Assembly: GCA_016937945.1 (NCBI GenBank)
Contig: JAFGVP010000129.1
Span: 1-60,435 of the forward strand
Reading direction: 5' to 3'
DNA: 60,435 nt
Source: Pontiellaceae bacterium
GTDB taxonomy: Bacteria; Verrucomicrobiota; Kiritimatiellia; Kiritimatiellales; Pontiellaceae
This document shows, one piece after another, positions 34,454-43,999 of the stretch. The translations under genes were made by a program, and so were the position numbers. Each line of letters opens with the position of its first letter. The first letter of the stretch is position 1. The notes under the pieces are model-generated. The model did no database searches. It was not told where the DNA came from and saw only the letters and a program-made list of their open reading frames with translations.

Positions 34454-37400
34454 ACGATCTTTCCCGAAGAAAAACGGTGGCCGGCGGTGCCATTGCATGG
34501 ATGGCCAGCAATCCGGTGGCGGCCAACGTGCTGATGGTCATCCTGTTTTTCGGCGGACTATTGATGGCCCTCCATATTAAGCAGGAATTCCTGCCGACGG
34601 CGGAAATTGATGTCGTCAGCGTAAAGGTCCTCTATCCCGGTGCCAGCCCGGAAGAGGTGGAACAGGGCATTCTGCTCGCAGCCGAAGAAGCGGTGCGCGG
34701 AATCGACGGCGTCAAAAAGGTCTATGCCGGCGCATACGAGGGCGTTGGAACCGTGGCGGTACAGGTGCTCAGTTCGTACGACTCCTATCAGGTGGCGAAC
34801 GACGTCCGCAACCAGATCGACCGGATCACCACCTTCCCGCAGGATGCTGAAAAGCCGATCATTGAAGTGGAGCTGATGACACCGACGGTTCTCGACCTCA
34901 TCGTTGCCGCCGACCTTCCTCCCGGCGAACTGCGCGAACTGGGCGAACGGATCCGCGAAGCCCTGCTGACCCATCCGGGCATCACCCGACTGCACCTGAA
35001 CAATGTCCGCGAACACGAAATCGCTATCGAAATTCCGCAGGAAACCCTGCGAACCTACGGGATCACCCTCCAGCAGGTGGCAATGATGATTTCCCGCAAC
35101 TCCGTGGAGCTGGCCGGCGGCGGAATGCGCACCGATCAGGGCGAAATCCTGGTACGCGTGAACGATCGGCGCGACTTCGGCCCCGAATTTTTCGACATTC
35201 CGATCATTTCCTATCCGGATGGAACGGAAGTCAAACTCGGCGAGATTGCCACCATTTCCGATGCATTTGATGAGTCGGACAAAGCCACCTTTTTCAATGA
35301 AAAGCCGGCGCTGAGCATTACCGTTTACCGCGTCGGCAACCAGACACCGCTGACGGTGGAGGAAGCGGTGAAGGAAGTGGTTGAAAAACAGCGCAGCCTG
35401 CTTCCGGACGGGGTCGACATCAACCTGCAGAACAATCAGGCCACGATGTACCGCGACCGCATGCAGCTGCTGCTCGAAAACGGCATCTACGGTCTGATTC
35501 TGGTTTTTCTGCTGCTGGGAGCATTTCTCGAACTGCGGCTCGCCTTCTGGGTGATGCTCGGGATTCCGATCTCGTTTCTCGGAACGTTTCTGTTCATGCC
35601 GATGGCGGATGTCAGCCTGAACATGATCACCATGTTTGCCTTCCTGATTGCGCTCGGAATCGTGGTTGACGACGCCATTGTGGTTGGGGAAAACATTTAT
35701 TACTACCATCAGGACGGCATGCCGTTCCTCAAGGCCGCGGCAATCGGTGCCAAAGAGATTGCGGGGCCGGTGACCTTCAGCGTACTGACCAACATTGTCG
35801 CCTTCCTGCCGCTCTGCTTCGTGCCCGGCGTAATGGGCAAATTTTTCAAGCACATTCCCGTGGTCGTCTGCACCACCTTTGCCATTTCGCTGATTGAATC
35901 GATCTTCATTCTTCCGGCGCATCTGGCGCACCAGAGCAACCGGAACAAAACCGGCCGCCTGCACCGCGCCCAGCAAAAATTCAGCCACGCCTTCATTCGC
36001 TTCGTGAGGAACATCTATGCGCCGATCCTCGATAAAGTACTGACCCATCGCTACATCACCTTCAGCGCCGGACTGGTTATCCTGATCCTGACACTCGGCA
36101 TGCTCATCAGCGGCCGCATGGGATGGGAGCTCTTCCCGAATGTGGATGCCGGCGTGGTCGGCTGCGACTATACCCTGCCCTACGGCGCGCCGGTGGCCGA
36201 TACCATGGCGGTGCGTGAGCGAATTATTGCCAGTGCCAAACGGACCGCGGAGCTGATTGAACAGGAAACCGGCAGACAGGTCCTGAAAAATATCTTTTCG
36301 CAGGTCGGCGCCGGCGGCGGCCATGCCGGAAACGTCTATTGTGAACTGGATTATACCGAAGACTGCCCCGTTTCATCCAAGGAGTTTGAAACCCGCTGGA
36401 GGAAGGAAAACGGCGAGATTGCCGGCCTGAAAACCATCCGCTTTATCTCCAGCTTCGGCGGTCCGGGCGGCAACCCGAATGATATCACGCTGGAGATTTC
36501 GCATTCCGACATGGAAACCCTGCAGACCGCCTGCACAGAACTGGCCGAGGCGCTGGGCGACTATAACGGCATGGTGCACGATATCGACGACGGCTTTACC
36601 CCCGGAAAGCCGCAGATCGACTTAAAGGTTAATGCCGCCGGCCGCAGCCTCGGGCTGACCTCCGGAGACATTGCCCGGCAGGTCCGCAACTCCTATTACG
36701 GTTCTGAAGCCATTCGCCAGCAGCGCGGCCGCAACGAAATCAAGGTCAAGGTTCGCCTGCCCGAGGCCGAACGGGATACCGAATACAGTCTCGAAGAGAT
36801 GGTGGTCCTCACGCCGGCCGGAACCGAGGTTCCGCTGCGGGAAGTGGTGCAGGAACATCGCGGGCGCGCGTATACCTCCATCCACCGACGCAACGGACTG
36901 CGCACACTGAGCGTTACCGCCAACGTGACCCCGAGCGACCAGACCGGCCGCATTCTTAAGATCCTGGAAGACGAGCTCCTGCCCGAACTGATGAAGAAAT
37001 ATGACGGGTTGAGCTATGCCTACGACGGCCGGCAGGCCGACCAGATTGAGAGCGTTACCGGATTGATGAAAGGACTCGTTGTTGCGCTGCTCTGCATTTA
37101 TGCGCTGCTGGCCATTCCGTTCAAAAGCTATCTCCAGCCGCTCATCATCATGGTCAGCATTCCCTTCGGTATCGTGGGCGCCGCGATCGGCCACTACATC
37201 ATGGGCTACAGCTTCTGCCTGTTGAGCCTTTTCGGCGTGGTGGCACTCTCCGGCGTGGTGATCAACGATGCGCTGGTCTTCATTGACTATGCAAACCGGC
37301 GCCGACGCGACGGTCTTAACATGCACGACGCGATTATTTCAGCCGGCGTCCAGCGCTTCCGGCCCATCATCCTGACCACACTCACCACCTTTTTCGGACT

Positions 37401-37590
37401 GACGCCGATGATATTCGAGACCTCGCTGCAGGCGCGCTTCCTGATTCCAATGGCGATCTCGCTCGGCTTCGGCATCCTGTTTGCAACCGGCATCACCCTG
37501 CTGCTCATTCCGGCACTCACCATGATTATTGAAGACATCAGCAGGCCGTTTCAGAAAAAGACGGAGGATGACGCTCTGACCACAGAGTGA
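34450..37590 (+). CDS. RND family efflux transporter, inner-membrane pump (AcrB/HAE1-like)
   Basis: This 1046-aa protein has the RND length and twelve expected membrane helices in two homologous halves. Membrane helix 4 carries the proton-relay pair in 'LGIVVDDAIVVGENI' (D407, D408), exactly where AcrB has them. N-terminal 'NPVAANVLMVILFFGGLL' is helix 1, and 'VLYPGASPEEVEQGILLAAE' is the conserved porter-domain start. The C-terminal half has 'LFGVVALSGVVINDALVFIDYANRRR'. It exports substrates from the periplasm or inner membrane using the proton motive force. Substrates are unknown; the sequence clusters by eye with the broad AcrB-like group rather than CusA metal pumps, since no Met triad is apparent. 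It is last in the tetR operon and ends 9 bp from a convergent gene. Confidence 0.95.
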   Translation: MNDLSRRKTVAGGAIAWMASNPVAANVLMVILFFGGLLMALHIKQEFLPTAEIDVVSVKVLYPGASPEEVEQGILLAAEEAVRGIDGVKKVYAGAYEGVGTVAVQVLSSYDSYQVANDVRNQIDRITTFPQDAEKPIIEVELMTPTVLDLIVAADLPPGELRELGERIREALLTHPGITRLHLNNVREHEIAIEIPQETLRTYGITLQQVAMMISRNSVELAGGGMRTDQGEILVRVNDRRDFGPEFFDIPIISYPDGTEVKLGEIATISDAFDESDKATFFNEKPALSITVYRVGNQTPLTVEEAVKEVVEKQRSLLPDGVDINLQNNQATMYRDRMQLLLENGIYGLILVFLLLGAFLELRLAFWVMLGIPISFLGTFLFMPMADVSLNMITMFAFLIALGIVVDDAIVVGENIYYYHQDGMPFLKAAAIGAKEIAGPVTFSVLTNIVAFLPLCFVPGVMGKFFKHIPVVVCTTFAISLIESIFILPAHLAHQSNRNKTGRLHRAQQKFSHAFIRFVRNIYAPILDKVLTHRYITFSAGLVILILTLGMLISGRMGWELFPNVDAGVVGCDYTLPYGAPVADTMAVRERIIASAKRTAELIEQETGRQVLKNIFSQVGAGGGHAGNVYCELDYTEDCPVSSKEFETRWRKENGEIAGLKTIRFISSFGGPGGNPNDITLEISHSDMETLQTACTELAEALGDYNGMVHDIDDGFTPGKPQIDLKVNAAGRSLGLTSGDIARQVRNSYYGSEAIRQQRGRNEIKVKVRLPEAERDTEYSLEEMVVLTPAGTEVPLREVVQEHRGRAYTSIHRRNGLRTLSVTANVTPSDQTGRILKILEDELLPELMKKYDGLSYAYDGRQADQIESVTGLMKGLVVALLCIYALLAIPFKSYLQPLIIMVSIPFGIVGAAIGHYIMGYSFCLLSLFGVVALSGVVINDALVFIDYANRRRRDGLNMHDAIISAGVQRFRPIILTTLTTFFGLTPMIFETSLQARFLIPMAISLGFGILFATGITLLLIPALTMIIEDISRPFQKKTEDDALTTE

Positions 37591-37599
37591 GCTGCCGGG

Positions 37600-38328
37600 C
37601 TAGATGGCCAGGATTTCGGCATCATCGGATGCCGACGATGAAATGTAGGGCACGGTGCGGTATTCATTCACCTCGCGCAGCCGGGTCAGGATAACATCGA
37701 TCGCATCGAGATCCTTCAAACTGTCATCGATCTCCTCCATATGCTCCATGGATTCCGCACGGTTACGCAACAGATAGAGCCGCATCCGCAAGGCCGTCGC
37801 CGGCTGACCCAGGTGGTGGCATGCGGCGCCGACGCTCTGCAGCATGACCCGCTGGCGTTCGGCATTCAGCAGATCCTGCTGCTGTTTTTCGAGCGCCCGC
37901 CGCAGGTTGCCTTCCAATTTCAGCTTATGTTCGATCACGCGGATCCGCCGATTCATCTGGTTCAGAATCAGGTTCAGACCATCTTCAATACACTGGATCT
38001 CGCTGCTGTCGCTGCTCTGGTAGAGACGAATTGAGTCGGGGATTGATCCGGCCGCAATATTGACAACATAATCGCGAAGCCGGCTGATATTCCGCGCATG
38101 CTTTCTTAGAATGAGCCAACCCGCGATGCCCACGGTCAGCGTCGAGCAAATGATGACAATCAGGGACACCGGATGAACAAGTTCGGAATCCGGATCAGCC
38201 ACCAGAATTCCGGCGTAAAAGCAGACCAGAGCCGGAACAAGCGATAACAGGACCATCGCAATACGGGCCTGAGCAGCCACCCCCAGATTCCTCAAGGAAT
38301 ATACACCGACCTTATTGCTCTTTGCCAT
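37600..38328 (-). CDS. Membrane sensor with HAMP-like and histidine phospho-acceptor (DHp) domains but no kinase domain
   Basis: A 242-aa protein with two membrane helices (about 22-43 and 52-74), a HAMP-like linker (about 75-130), a coiled coil (about 130-165) and a DHp-type helical hairpin (about 160-225). The H-box reads 'VGAACHHLGQPATALRM' (H171/H172). No N, G1 or G2 box follows: the protein ends about 15 residues after the hairpin ('YRTVPYIS...ILAI'), so an ATPase domain is absent and there is no sign of frameshift in the flanking bases. It could be a phosphotransfer or dimerisation partner for another kinase, or respond to a receiver protein. The nearby multi-PAS kinase and the lone response regulator are candidate partners (inference). 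Start ATG 38328 follows an AGGGAGGG stretch. Confidence 0.8.
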   Translation of the reverse strand: MAKSNKVGVYSLRNLGVAAQARIAMVLLSLVPALVCFYAGILVADPDSELVHPVSLIVIICSTLTVGIAGWLILRKHARNISRLRDYVVNIAAGSIPDSIRLYQSSDSSEIQCIEDGLNLILNQMNRRIRVIEHKLKLEGNLRRALEKQQQDLLNAERQRVMLQSVGAACHHLGQPATALRMRLYLLRNRAESMEHMEEIDDSLKDLDAIDVILTRLREVNEYRTVPYISSSASDDAEILAI

Positions 38329-38482
38329 TCTCCCTCCCTAAACCAGCCGATCACCCGCTGGCGCCTAAATTATTAGCAAGAAACGTGCACATAAGTCATG
38401 CGCCCCGCTAAATCGTGAATTTTCACAAATATAACGGCAATCCGGCTTGTTTCATTCGAACCCGAAAACTACGCTGAAGAGG

Positions 38483-39607
38483 ATGAAAATAGGCTTTTCA
38501 ACATTTGTCATGCAGGGGGGGTATTCGGGGATATCCACTTATATTCGCGAACTGCTGCGTTTCCTGCAGATAGAGGACCGAACCAATCGGTACGAGGTGC
38601 TGATGCCGAGACAGGAATGCGACCTCATCGGCCTGACCAATCCCGGATTTTCCAAGCGACTTTCCCCGCCGGTCGTAAACCGTCCGCTGGTCAGTCTGGC
38701 ATGGCATAACAGTGTTTGTGCAAAACTGAGTCGAGATTATGACATTCTGCATATCCCGACGGCACGCCGGATTCCGCTGATCAAGAGCACCCGCGTGGTG
38801 GCAACGGTCCATGATCTGGCCGCATTTTCCATCGAAGCCAAATATGATCGGCCCCGCATGTTCTTCAACCGCCGGATGGTACCGGCGATGATCCGGCGCG
38901 CCGATCACGTGATTACCGTCAGCCGTTTCACCCGCGACGACCTGATACGGCATGCGGGCGTTCCGGAAGAGCGGATCAGCGTCATCTATTCCGGCATCGA
39001 TCATGACCTGTTCCAGCCCATGCCTAAAAATACGGCGCGCGAGCGCCTGCAGGCCGCACACGGACTGGACAAACCGTTTTTTGTGTATGTTTCACGCCTG
39101 GAGCATCCGGGAAAAAACCACATACGGCTGATCGAGGCCTTTGAACGCTTCAAGTTCGAAAACGACAGCGCCCATCAACTCGTGCTTGCGGGAGCCGACT
39201 GGCCCGGCGCGGATTTCATTCGCGCCCGGGCCGCTGCCAGCCCAGTCCGTCAGGATATTATCTTTCCCGGATTTGTTCCCCAAAAATCACTTCCGTTGCT
39301 CTATAACGCCTGCGACCTGATGATTTTTCCCTCCCTTTTTGAAGGGTTCGGCTTCCCGATCCTAGAGGCCGCGGCCTGCGGCGCGCCGGTTATCTGCTCT
39401 GATACCTCGTCGATGAAGGAAATCGCCGGAGATCGGATTCCTACGTTTGATCCGAACCGGGCCGATGCGATTTATCGTGCTATGGAATGCGCGTTATCCG
39501 CCGGCGCCGATGAAAAGCGGATGCAGCGAGGGATCGAATATGCCGCAACCTTTAACTGGCATGAAACCGCCCGCCGTGTGATGGAAGTTTACGAATCGCA
39601 GGGCTGA
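38483..39607 (+). CDS. Family 4 glycosyltransferase
   Basis: This is a 374-aa GT-B enzyme if it starts at ATG 38483; a TTG at 38447 would add 12 residues. The N-terminal half begins 'MKIGFSTFVMQGGYSGISTY', the acceptor-side glycine loop. The C-terminal half has 'FFVYVSRLEHPGKNHIRLIEAF' and the donor-binding E-x7-E region 'FPSLFEGFGFPILEAAACG'. It transfers a nucleotide-sugar hexose with retention, typically for exopolysaccharide, LPS core or O-antigen synthesis. Its stop overlaps the sensor-kinase start (TGATG), so the two are translationally coupled. That is unusual for a glycosyltransferase and suggests the kinase responds to envelope or glycan state (inference). Confidence 0.9.
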   Translation: MKIGFSTFVMQGGYSGISTYIRELLRFLQIEDRTNRYEVLMPRQECDLIGLTNPGFSKRLSPPVVNRPLVSLAWHNSVCAKLSRDYDILHIPTARRIPLIKSTRVVATVHDLAAFSIEAKYDRPRMFFNRRMVPAMIRRADHVITVSRFTRDDLIRHAGVPEERISVIYSGIDHDLFQPMPKNTARERLQAAHGLDKPFFVYVSRLEHPGKNHIRLIEAFERFKFENDSAHQLVLAGADWPGADFIRARAAASPVRQDIIFPGFVPQKSLPLLYNACDLMIFPSLFEGFGFPILEAAACGAPVICSDTSSMKEIAGDRIPTFDPNRADAIYRAMECALSAGADEKRMQRGIEYAATFNWHETARRVMEVYESQG

Positions 39608-42600
39608 TGATACCTACTATGAAACGAATCACTAAAATTCTTATCGGATTTGCCGGACTTCTCCTTGTCGCTCTGGGTCTGCTGCTGCCGTATATGTCGG
39701 GCAATTCATCCGGCATTCTCGAAGACGCCCGGATGGGCTCATTGACCGCAGAGGAACGCGCTTTTTTAAACAACCTGCCGCCGATCCGCATTGGACACAT
39801 TCCGGATACCCCGCCGATCGATTTTCGAAACAGCGTCGGGCAGCGTAAAGGCCTGACCTGGGATTATGTCGCTCTTCTAGAGGAAAAGCTCGGAATCGAG
39901 TTTGAACGGGTCGAGTGCCTCGACTGGGAAAAAGCGCTCAGAGAAGGACAAATTGATCTGGTCGGATCCATCCAGAAAACGCCGGAGCGGGAGGAGACGT
40001 TCCTCTTTTCCAAAACCTACCGTAAAATCAGTATGCTGATTCTGGCGTCCAAAGACGGAAAAGAGGTGATCAGTCTGGACAACATGGAGTCCGGCAGCCG
40101 GTTGTGCGTCGTTGAGGATTCCGCAATGCACGACACGCTGGAAAAATGGAAAGCCTTCCGCCCTGCAAAATATCGTTACGAGCTGATCCCGGTGAAAAAT
40201 GCCCAGCAGGGCATGGCGCTGGTTGCCGCCGGTCAGGTGGAGGCCATGGTAGTGGATGCGGCGGTTTCCCGCTATTACATGCCCCGGATGGGCGTCGATC
40301 TTCGGGTTGCCGGGGATGCCCACTATGACTGGAACCTATCCTTCGCCTCCAGCACCAACTCGCCGCTGCCCACGGAGCTGCTGAATAAGGCGCTGGGCAT
40401 GATTACCACGCAGGAAAAACGCACGCTGGAGCAGCAATGGCCCACCCTGCTCAGTGCCTCGGAGCTGGAAAAAAAACTGCTGATCAAGGTGATCGGCGGC
40501 AGTCTGGCAGTTACCCTGCTTATTATCGGTGCGTCTATTTTCTGGAACCGGACCCTGCGCCGGCAGGTTGCGCGCCACCTGATGGAACTGGGCCGCATGC
40601 AGCTGAGCCATGCAAAAACAGCGATGGCACTCGATGAAAGCGAAGCGCGTTTCCGGAATCTGGTGGAATCCTCCAACGATATTATCTGGGAAATCGACCT
40701 TTACGGAAGCTATGCCTACGTCAGCCCCCGCGTTCAGGATGTGCTGGGTTATGCACCGGACGAACTGCAGGGAAGAAGCATGCTTTCGCTGATGATTACG
40801 GCCGATTCCGCCCGGATGATGGAAACGCTCCGTAAGCGGGGAAGCAGCGGAACGATCGATTGTAACATCAGCACCTGTATCCATAAAGACGGCGGAAAGG
40901 TGGTCCTCGAATCGAGCGGGAAGGTCTTCCTGAATAACGACGGCGAGCCGGCCGGATTCCGTGGCGTCTCCCGCGACATTTCCGAACGCATCGCCTATGA
41001 AGACGCCCTGCGGAACAGCGAAGAACGTTTCAGGAACCTGGTGGAAACCACGTCCGACTGGATTTGGGAAATCGATACAACAGGGCGTTTTACCTATAGC
41101 AGTCCGCAGTCCGACGGGCTGCTCGGCTATAAACCGGATGAGTTGTTGAAGCGGCGTTTCACGGAACTGATGCCGAAGGATGAGTCGGATCGGATCAACC
41201 GGTTTCTGCCCGACCTCATCAACAACGGTCGGCCGATTGATGCACAGCAGGATACCTATCTCCATCGGGAGAAGCGTCCCGTGATTCTGGAAACCAGTGC
41301 CATTCCCTTTTATAATGAAGAATGGGAAATCAAAGGCTATCGCGGAATCAGCCGCGATATCACTGTCCGCGTCGCGGTGGAAAAACAGCTGGCCTTCGAG
41401 CGGAACCTCTTTCATTCCTTCATGGAACATGCGCCGGACCTGATTTATTTCAAGGATACCGAAGGCCGTTTTATTGAGATTAATGCAGCCAAGGCACGCG
41501 AGTTGCGCCGCCCCGTGGAAAAGATTCTCGGCAAAACCGACTTTGATTTTCTCCCGATCGATCAGGCACAGGTACGAGCGGATGACGAAGCCGAGGTAAT
41601 GAAGAACCGCAAGGCGATCCAGAAAGAGGAAAGTGCCGAGACCCCCTCCGGACAACGCTGGTATTACACCACCAAGGTTCCCCGCTTTAATGAAGATGGC
41701 GCGGTGATCGGCACATTCGGAACCTCATGGGATATCACCTACCGAAAGCAGACCGAAGAGCAGTTGCGGCGCCTGCGAACACTGCTCAGCAATACGATCG
41801 ACTCCATGCCGTCAGTCCTGGTGGGGGTCGATGCCGCCGGCCGGGTTATTCAGTGGAACCGGCAGGCCGAAGCGGAAACCGGGCGCTCGGCCGGAAGTGT
41901 GCTCGGGCTTCACCTGCACAATGCGTATCCGGAAATGGAGCAGGAAATCCCGAAGGTGGAAAGAGCGATCCGCGAGAGAATCCCGCAGATCGAACAGCGC
42001 ATCCAGCGGGATCACGATGGCCACGCACGCTACTATGACGTCACCGTATTTCCCCTGACCGGGACGACCGAGGGCGCGGTAATCCGAATGGACGATGTAA
42101 CGGAACGCGTCCTGATCGAAGACAGTATCCGGAATATTGTCGAGGGGGTTTCCGCCGTCGGCCGCCGCTTTTTCGGCTCAATGGTTACGCAGATGGGCCG
42201 GACCGTGGATGCCGATTACACCTATATCAGTGAATTTACGGATGAGGAACACTCCCGCATGCAGACCATTGCGGTTTCGGATGGCGGAGAACTGGCCCCG
42301 AACTTTAGTTACGACGTCGCCCCAACGCCCTGCCGGGAGGTGCTTGGAAAAGCCGGATTCACTTTTGTGGAGGATGTTCTGACGCAGTATCCGGATGTGC
42401 CGTTCCTTCAACAGCACAAAGTGCAAAGCTATATCGGCATTCCCCTGGTGGATTCCGAAAACAGGGAAATCGGCGTGATGGTGGCCCTGTATAAGAACCG
42501 GGTGGAGGATGTGGAGTTTGCCTCATCAATCATGCAGGTCTTTGCCGGCCGGACCGCCGCAGAACTTGAGCGCCTGCAGGCCACCAAGGAGCTGGTCGGG

Positions 42601-43770
42601 CTGCGCAATCTGCTTGAAAACATCATTAACTCCATGCCGTCGATCCTGATCGGGGTCGATGCCGAGGGCCGGGTCATGCAGTGGAACCGGGGCGCGGAAC
42701 AGGCCAGCGGCATTGCCGCGCCGGATGCCCATGGCAAATCGTTGCATCAGGTGTTTGAAAAAATGGATTCCGAACTCGGAAGCGGACTCGATGCGCTCCT
42801 GCACCGGGGCACCCAGCAGCACGAACGGATTCAAACAGCGATCAACGGGGAACCGCGCATCGTGGATGTTACCGTCTATCCGATTTCCGCCGATGGCATG
42901 GAAGGCGCCGTAATCCGTCTGGACGATGTGACCGACCGCGTCCGCATTGAGGAAATGATGGTGCAGTCCGAAAAGATGATGTCCGTCGGCGGTCTGGCCG
43001 CCGGCATGGCGCATGAAATCAATAATCCGCTTGCCGGTATCATTCAGGGACTTCAGGTCATTCGCAACCGCATCATGCTCGACAATCCGCGCAACGCGAA
43101 GAGTGCCGAGGAATCGGGTATCACGCTGGAATCCATCCGGGCCTACATGGATTCGCGCGGACTTCCGGCCATGATTGATTCCGCATCGGAGGCTGCAGAA
43201 CGGGCCGCCCGTATCGTGGATAACATGCTCAGCTTCAGCAGAAAGCAGGGAGCTCAATTTGAACCGCACGACCTGGCCGACATCATTGATCGCAGTATCG
43301 AACTGGCCTCCAACGACTATAATCTCAAGAAGCGTTTCGATTTCCGGCATATCGAGATTGTCCGCAATTTTGACGCCGTCGACCCCGTATCGTGCGAATC
43401 CGGCCAGATCCAGCAGGTACTGCTCAACCTGCTCTCCAACAGCGCGCAGGCCATGGCGGAACAGCCGGAAAACAGTCCGACGCCTCGCCTCGACATCAGC
43501 CTGTACCGGGAGCAGGACATGGCGGTTATCGAAGTGAAGGACAACGGCCCCGGTATGGATGTCGATACCCGCAAGCGCGTATTTGAGCCCTTCTTCACAA
43601 CCAAGGAAGTCGGACAGGGAACCGGTCTTGGGCTTTCAGTCTCCTTCTTCATCATTACGGAAAACCATGGTGGAACACTTCATCTCGACTCCGCACCCGG
43701 ACGGGGGGCCTGTTTTAAAATCCGCCTGCCTTTTGAACACCGGATGGAACGATGGGGATTGCTGTTATGA
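39607..43770 (+). CDS. Multi-PAS sensor histidine kinase with periplasmic solute-binding (SBP3) domain
   Basis: A 1387-aa kinase. A membrane helix (about 7-30) is followed by an SBP_bac_3 ligand-binding domain (about 55-295, with 'IRIGHIPDTPPIDF' and 'EREETFLFSKTYRK'). A second helix (about 299-320) leads to PAS domains starting near 345, 472, 597 and 721, a GAF domain (about 839-985), and a fifth PAS (about 997-1115). The HisKA H-box is 'LAAGMAHEINNPLAGI' (H1136) with a long insertion before helix 2. The HATPase domain (about 1262-1380) has N-box 'LLNLLSNSAQAM' and G-boxes 'DNGPGMD' and 'GTGLGLS'. PAS4 and PAS5 are close paralogues ('IDSMPSVLVGVDAAGRV' and 'INSMPSILIGVDAEGRV'). It is BvgS-like at the front, without receiver or Hpt. 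The single-domain regulator 229 bp downstream is the likely partner. Confidence 0.92.
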   Translation: MIPTMKRITKILIGFAGLLLVALGLLLPYMSGNSSGILEDARMGSLTAEERAFLNNLPPIRIGHIPDTPPIDFRNSVGQRKGLTWDYVALLEEKLGIEFERVECLDWEKALREGQIDLVGSIQKTPEREETFLFSKTYRKISMLILASKDGKEVISLDNMESGSRLCVVEDSAMHDTLEKWKAFRPAKYRYELIPVKNAQQGMALVAAGQVEAMVVDAAVSRYYMPRMGVDLRVAGDAHYDWNLSFASSTNSPLPTELLNKALGMITTQEKRTLEQQWPTLLSASELEKKLLIKVIGGSLAVTLLIIGASIFWNRTLRRQVARHLMELGRMQLSHAKTAMALDESEARFRNLVESSNDIIWEIDLYGSYAYVSPRVQDVLGYAPDELQGRSMLSLMITADSARMMETLRKRGSSGTIDCNISTCIHKDGGKVVLESSGKVFLNNDGEPAGFRGVSRDISERIAYEDALRNSEERFRNLVETTSDWIWEIDTTGRFTYSSPQSDGLLGYKPDELLKRRFTELMPKDESDRINRFLPDLINNGRPIDAQQDTYLHREKRPVILETSAIPFYNEEWEIKGYRGISRDITVRVAVEKQLAFERNLFHSFMEHAPDLIYFKDTEGRFIEINAAKARELRRPVEKILGKTDFDFLPIDQAQVRADDEAEVMKNRKAIQKEESAETPSGQRWYYTTKVPRFNEDGAVIGTFGTSWDITYRKQTEEQLRRLRTLLSNTIDSMPSVLVGVDAAGRVIQWNRQAEAETGRSAGSVLGLHLHNAYPEMEQEIPKVERAIRERIPQIEQRIQRDHDGHARYYDVTVFPLTGTTEGAVIRMDDVTERVLIEDSIRNIVEGVSAVGRRFFGSMVTQMGRTVDADYTYISEFTDEEHSRMQTIAVSDGGELAPNFSYDVAPTPCREVLGKAGFTFVEDVLTQYPDVPFLQQHKVQSYIGIPLVDSENREIGVMVALYKNRVEDVEFASSIMQVFAGRTAAELERLQATKELVGLRNLLENIINSMPSILIGVDAEGRVMQWNRGAEQASGIAAPDAHGKSLHQVFEKMDSELGSGLDALLHRGTQQHERIQTAINGEPRIVDVTVYPISADGMEGAVIRLDDVTDRVRIEEMMVQSEKMMSVGGLAAGMAHEINNPLAGIIQGLQVIRNRIMLDNPRNAKSAEESGITLESIRAYMDSRGLPAMIDSASEAAERAARIVDNMLSFSRKQGAQFEPHDLADIIDRSIELASNDYNLKKRFDFRHIEIVRNFDAVDPVSCESGQIQQVLLNLLSNSAQAMAEQPENSPTPRLDISLYREQDMAVIEVKDNGPGMDVDTRKRVFEPFFTTKEVGQGTGLGLSVSFFIITENHGGTLHLDSAPGRGACFKIRLPFEHRMERWGLLL

Positions 43771-43821
43771 AGCAGGGAGAAAGGCGGCTCTTCTGCTTGA
43801 TTTTCCGCCTCCTCCTGCTTC
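43769..43821 (+). terminator. Stem-loop at the end of the sensor kinase gene (possible terminator)
   Basis: GAAGCAGG (43769-43776) pairs with CCTGCTTC (43814-43821), and AGGCGG (43782-43787) with CCGCCT (43805-43810), with a small internal loop. The stem begins inside the stop codon. The following bases (CGTCTCGAACTCTTTT) are only moderately T-rich, so termination may be partial. The remaining space to 43946 shows no gene. Confidence 0.5.
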
Positions 43822-43946
43822 CGTCTCGAACTCTTTTCATGTTTTAAGAGAAATAGCGACGCACGGACCACCGAATACCTCGAGAACCCCCGGTTTCCGG
43901 CACATTGACGAATCTGGCGGCCGGCTCTAAAACTGAGACAATCAAC

Positions 43947-43976
43947 TTGGGTTTGAATCCGGTTTAGCCTTAGAAT
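43947..43976 (+). promoter_or_regulatory. Candidate sigma70-type promoter for the response regulator
   Basis: TTGGGT (43947-43952) and TAGAAT (43971-43976) are separated by 18 bp and lie 23 bp upstream of the regulator's start codon, beyond the stem-loop that ends the kinase gene. This is a hand match to bacterial consensus only. Confidence 0.35.
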
Positions 43977-43999
43977 GTCCGGATATTTTAAGGAGAATC

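Noticed and set aside
34558-36324. A 588-codon minus-strand open frame opposite the RND pump
   Set aside because: It is His/Asn/Gln-rich, as expected for the antisense of a membrane protein, and has no motif. The sense gene has the proton-relay aspartates at the right place.
40336-41655. A 439-codon minus-strand open frame inside the sensor kinase
   Set aside because: The sense strand encodes a continuous multi-domain kinase; the antisense frame shows no domain.
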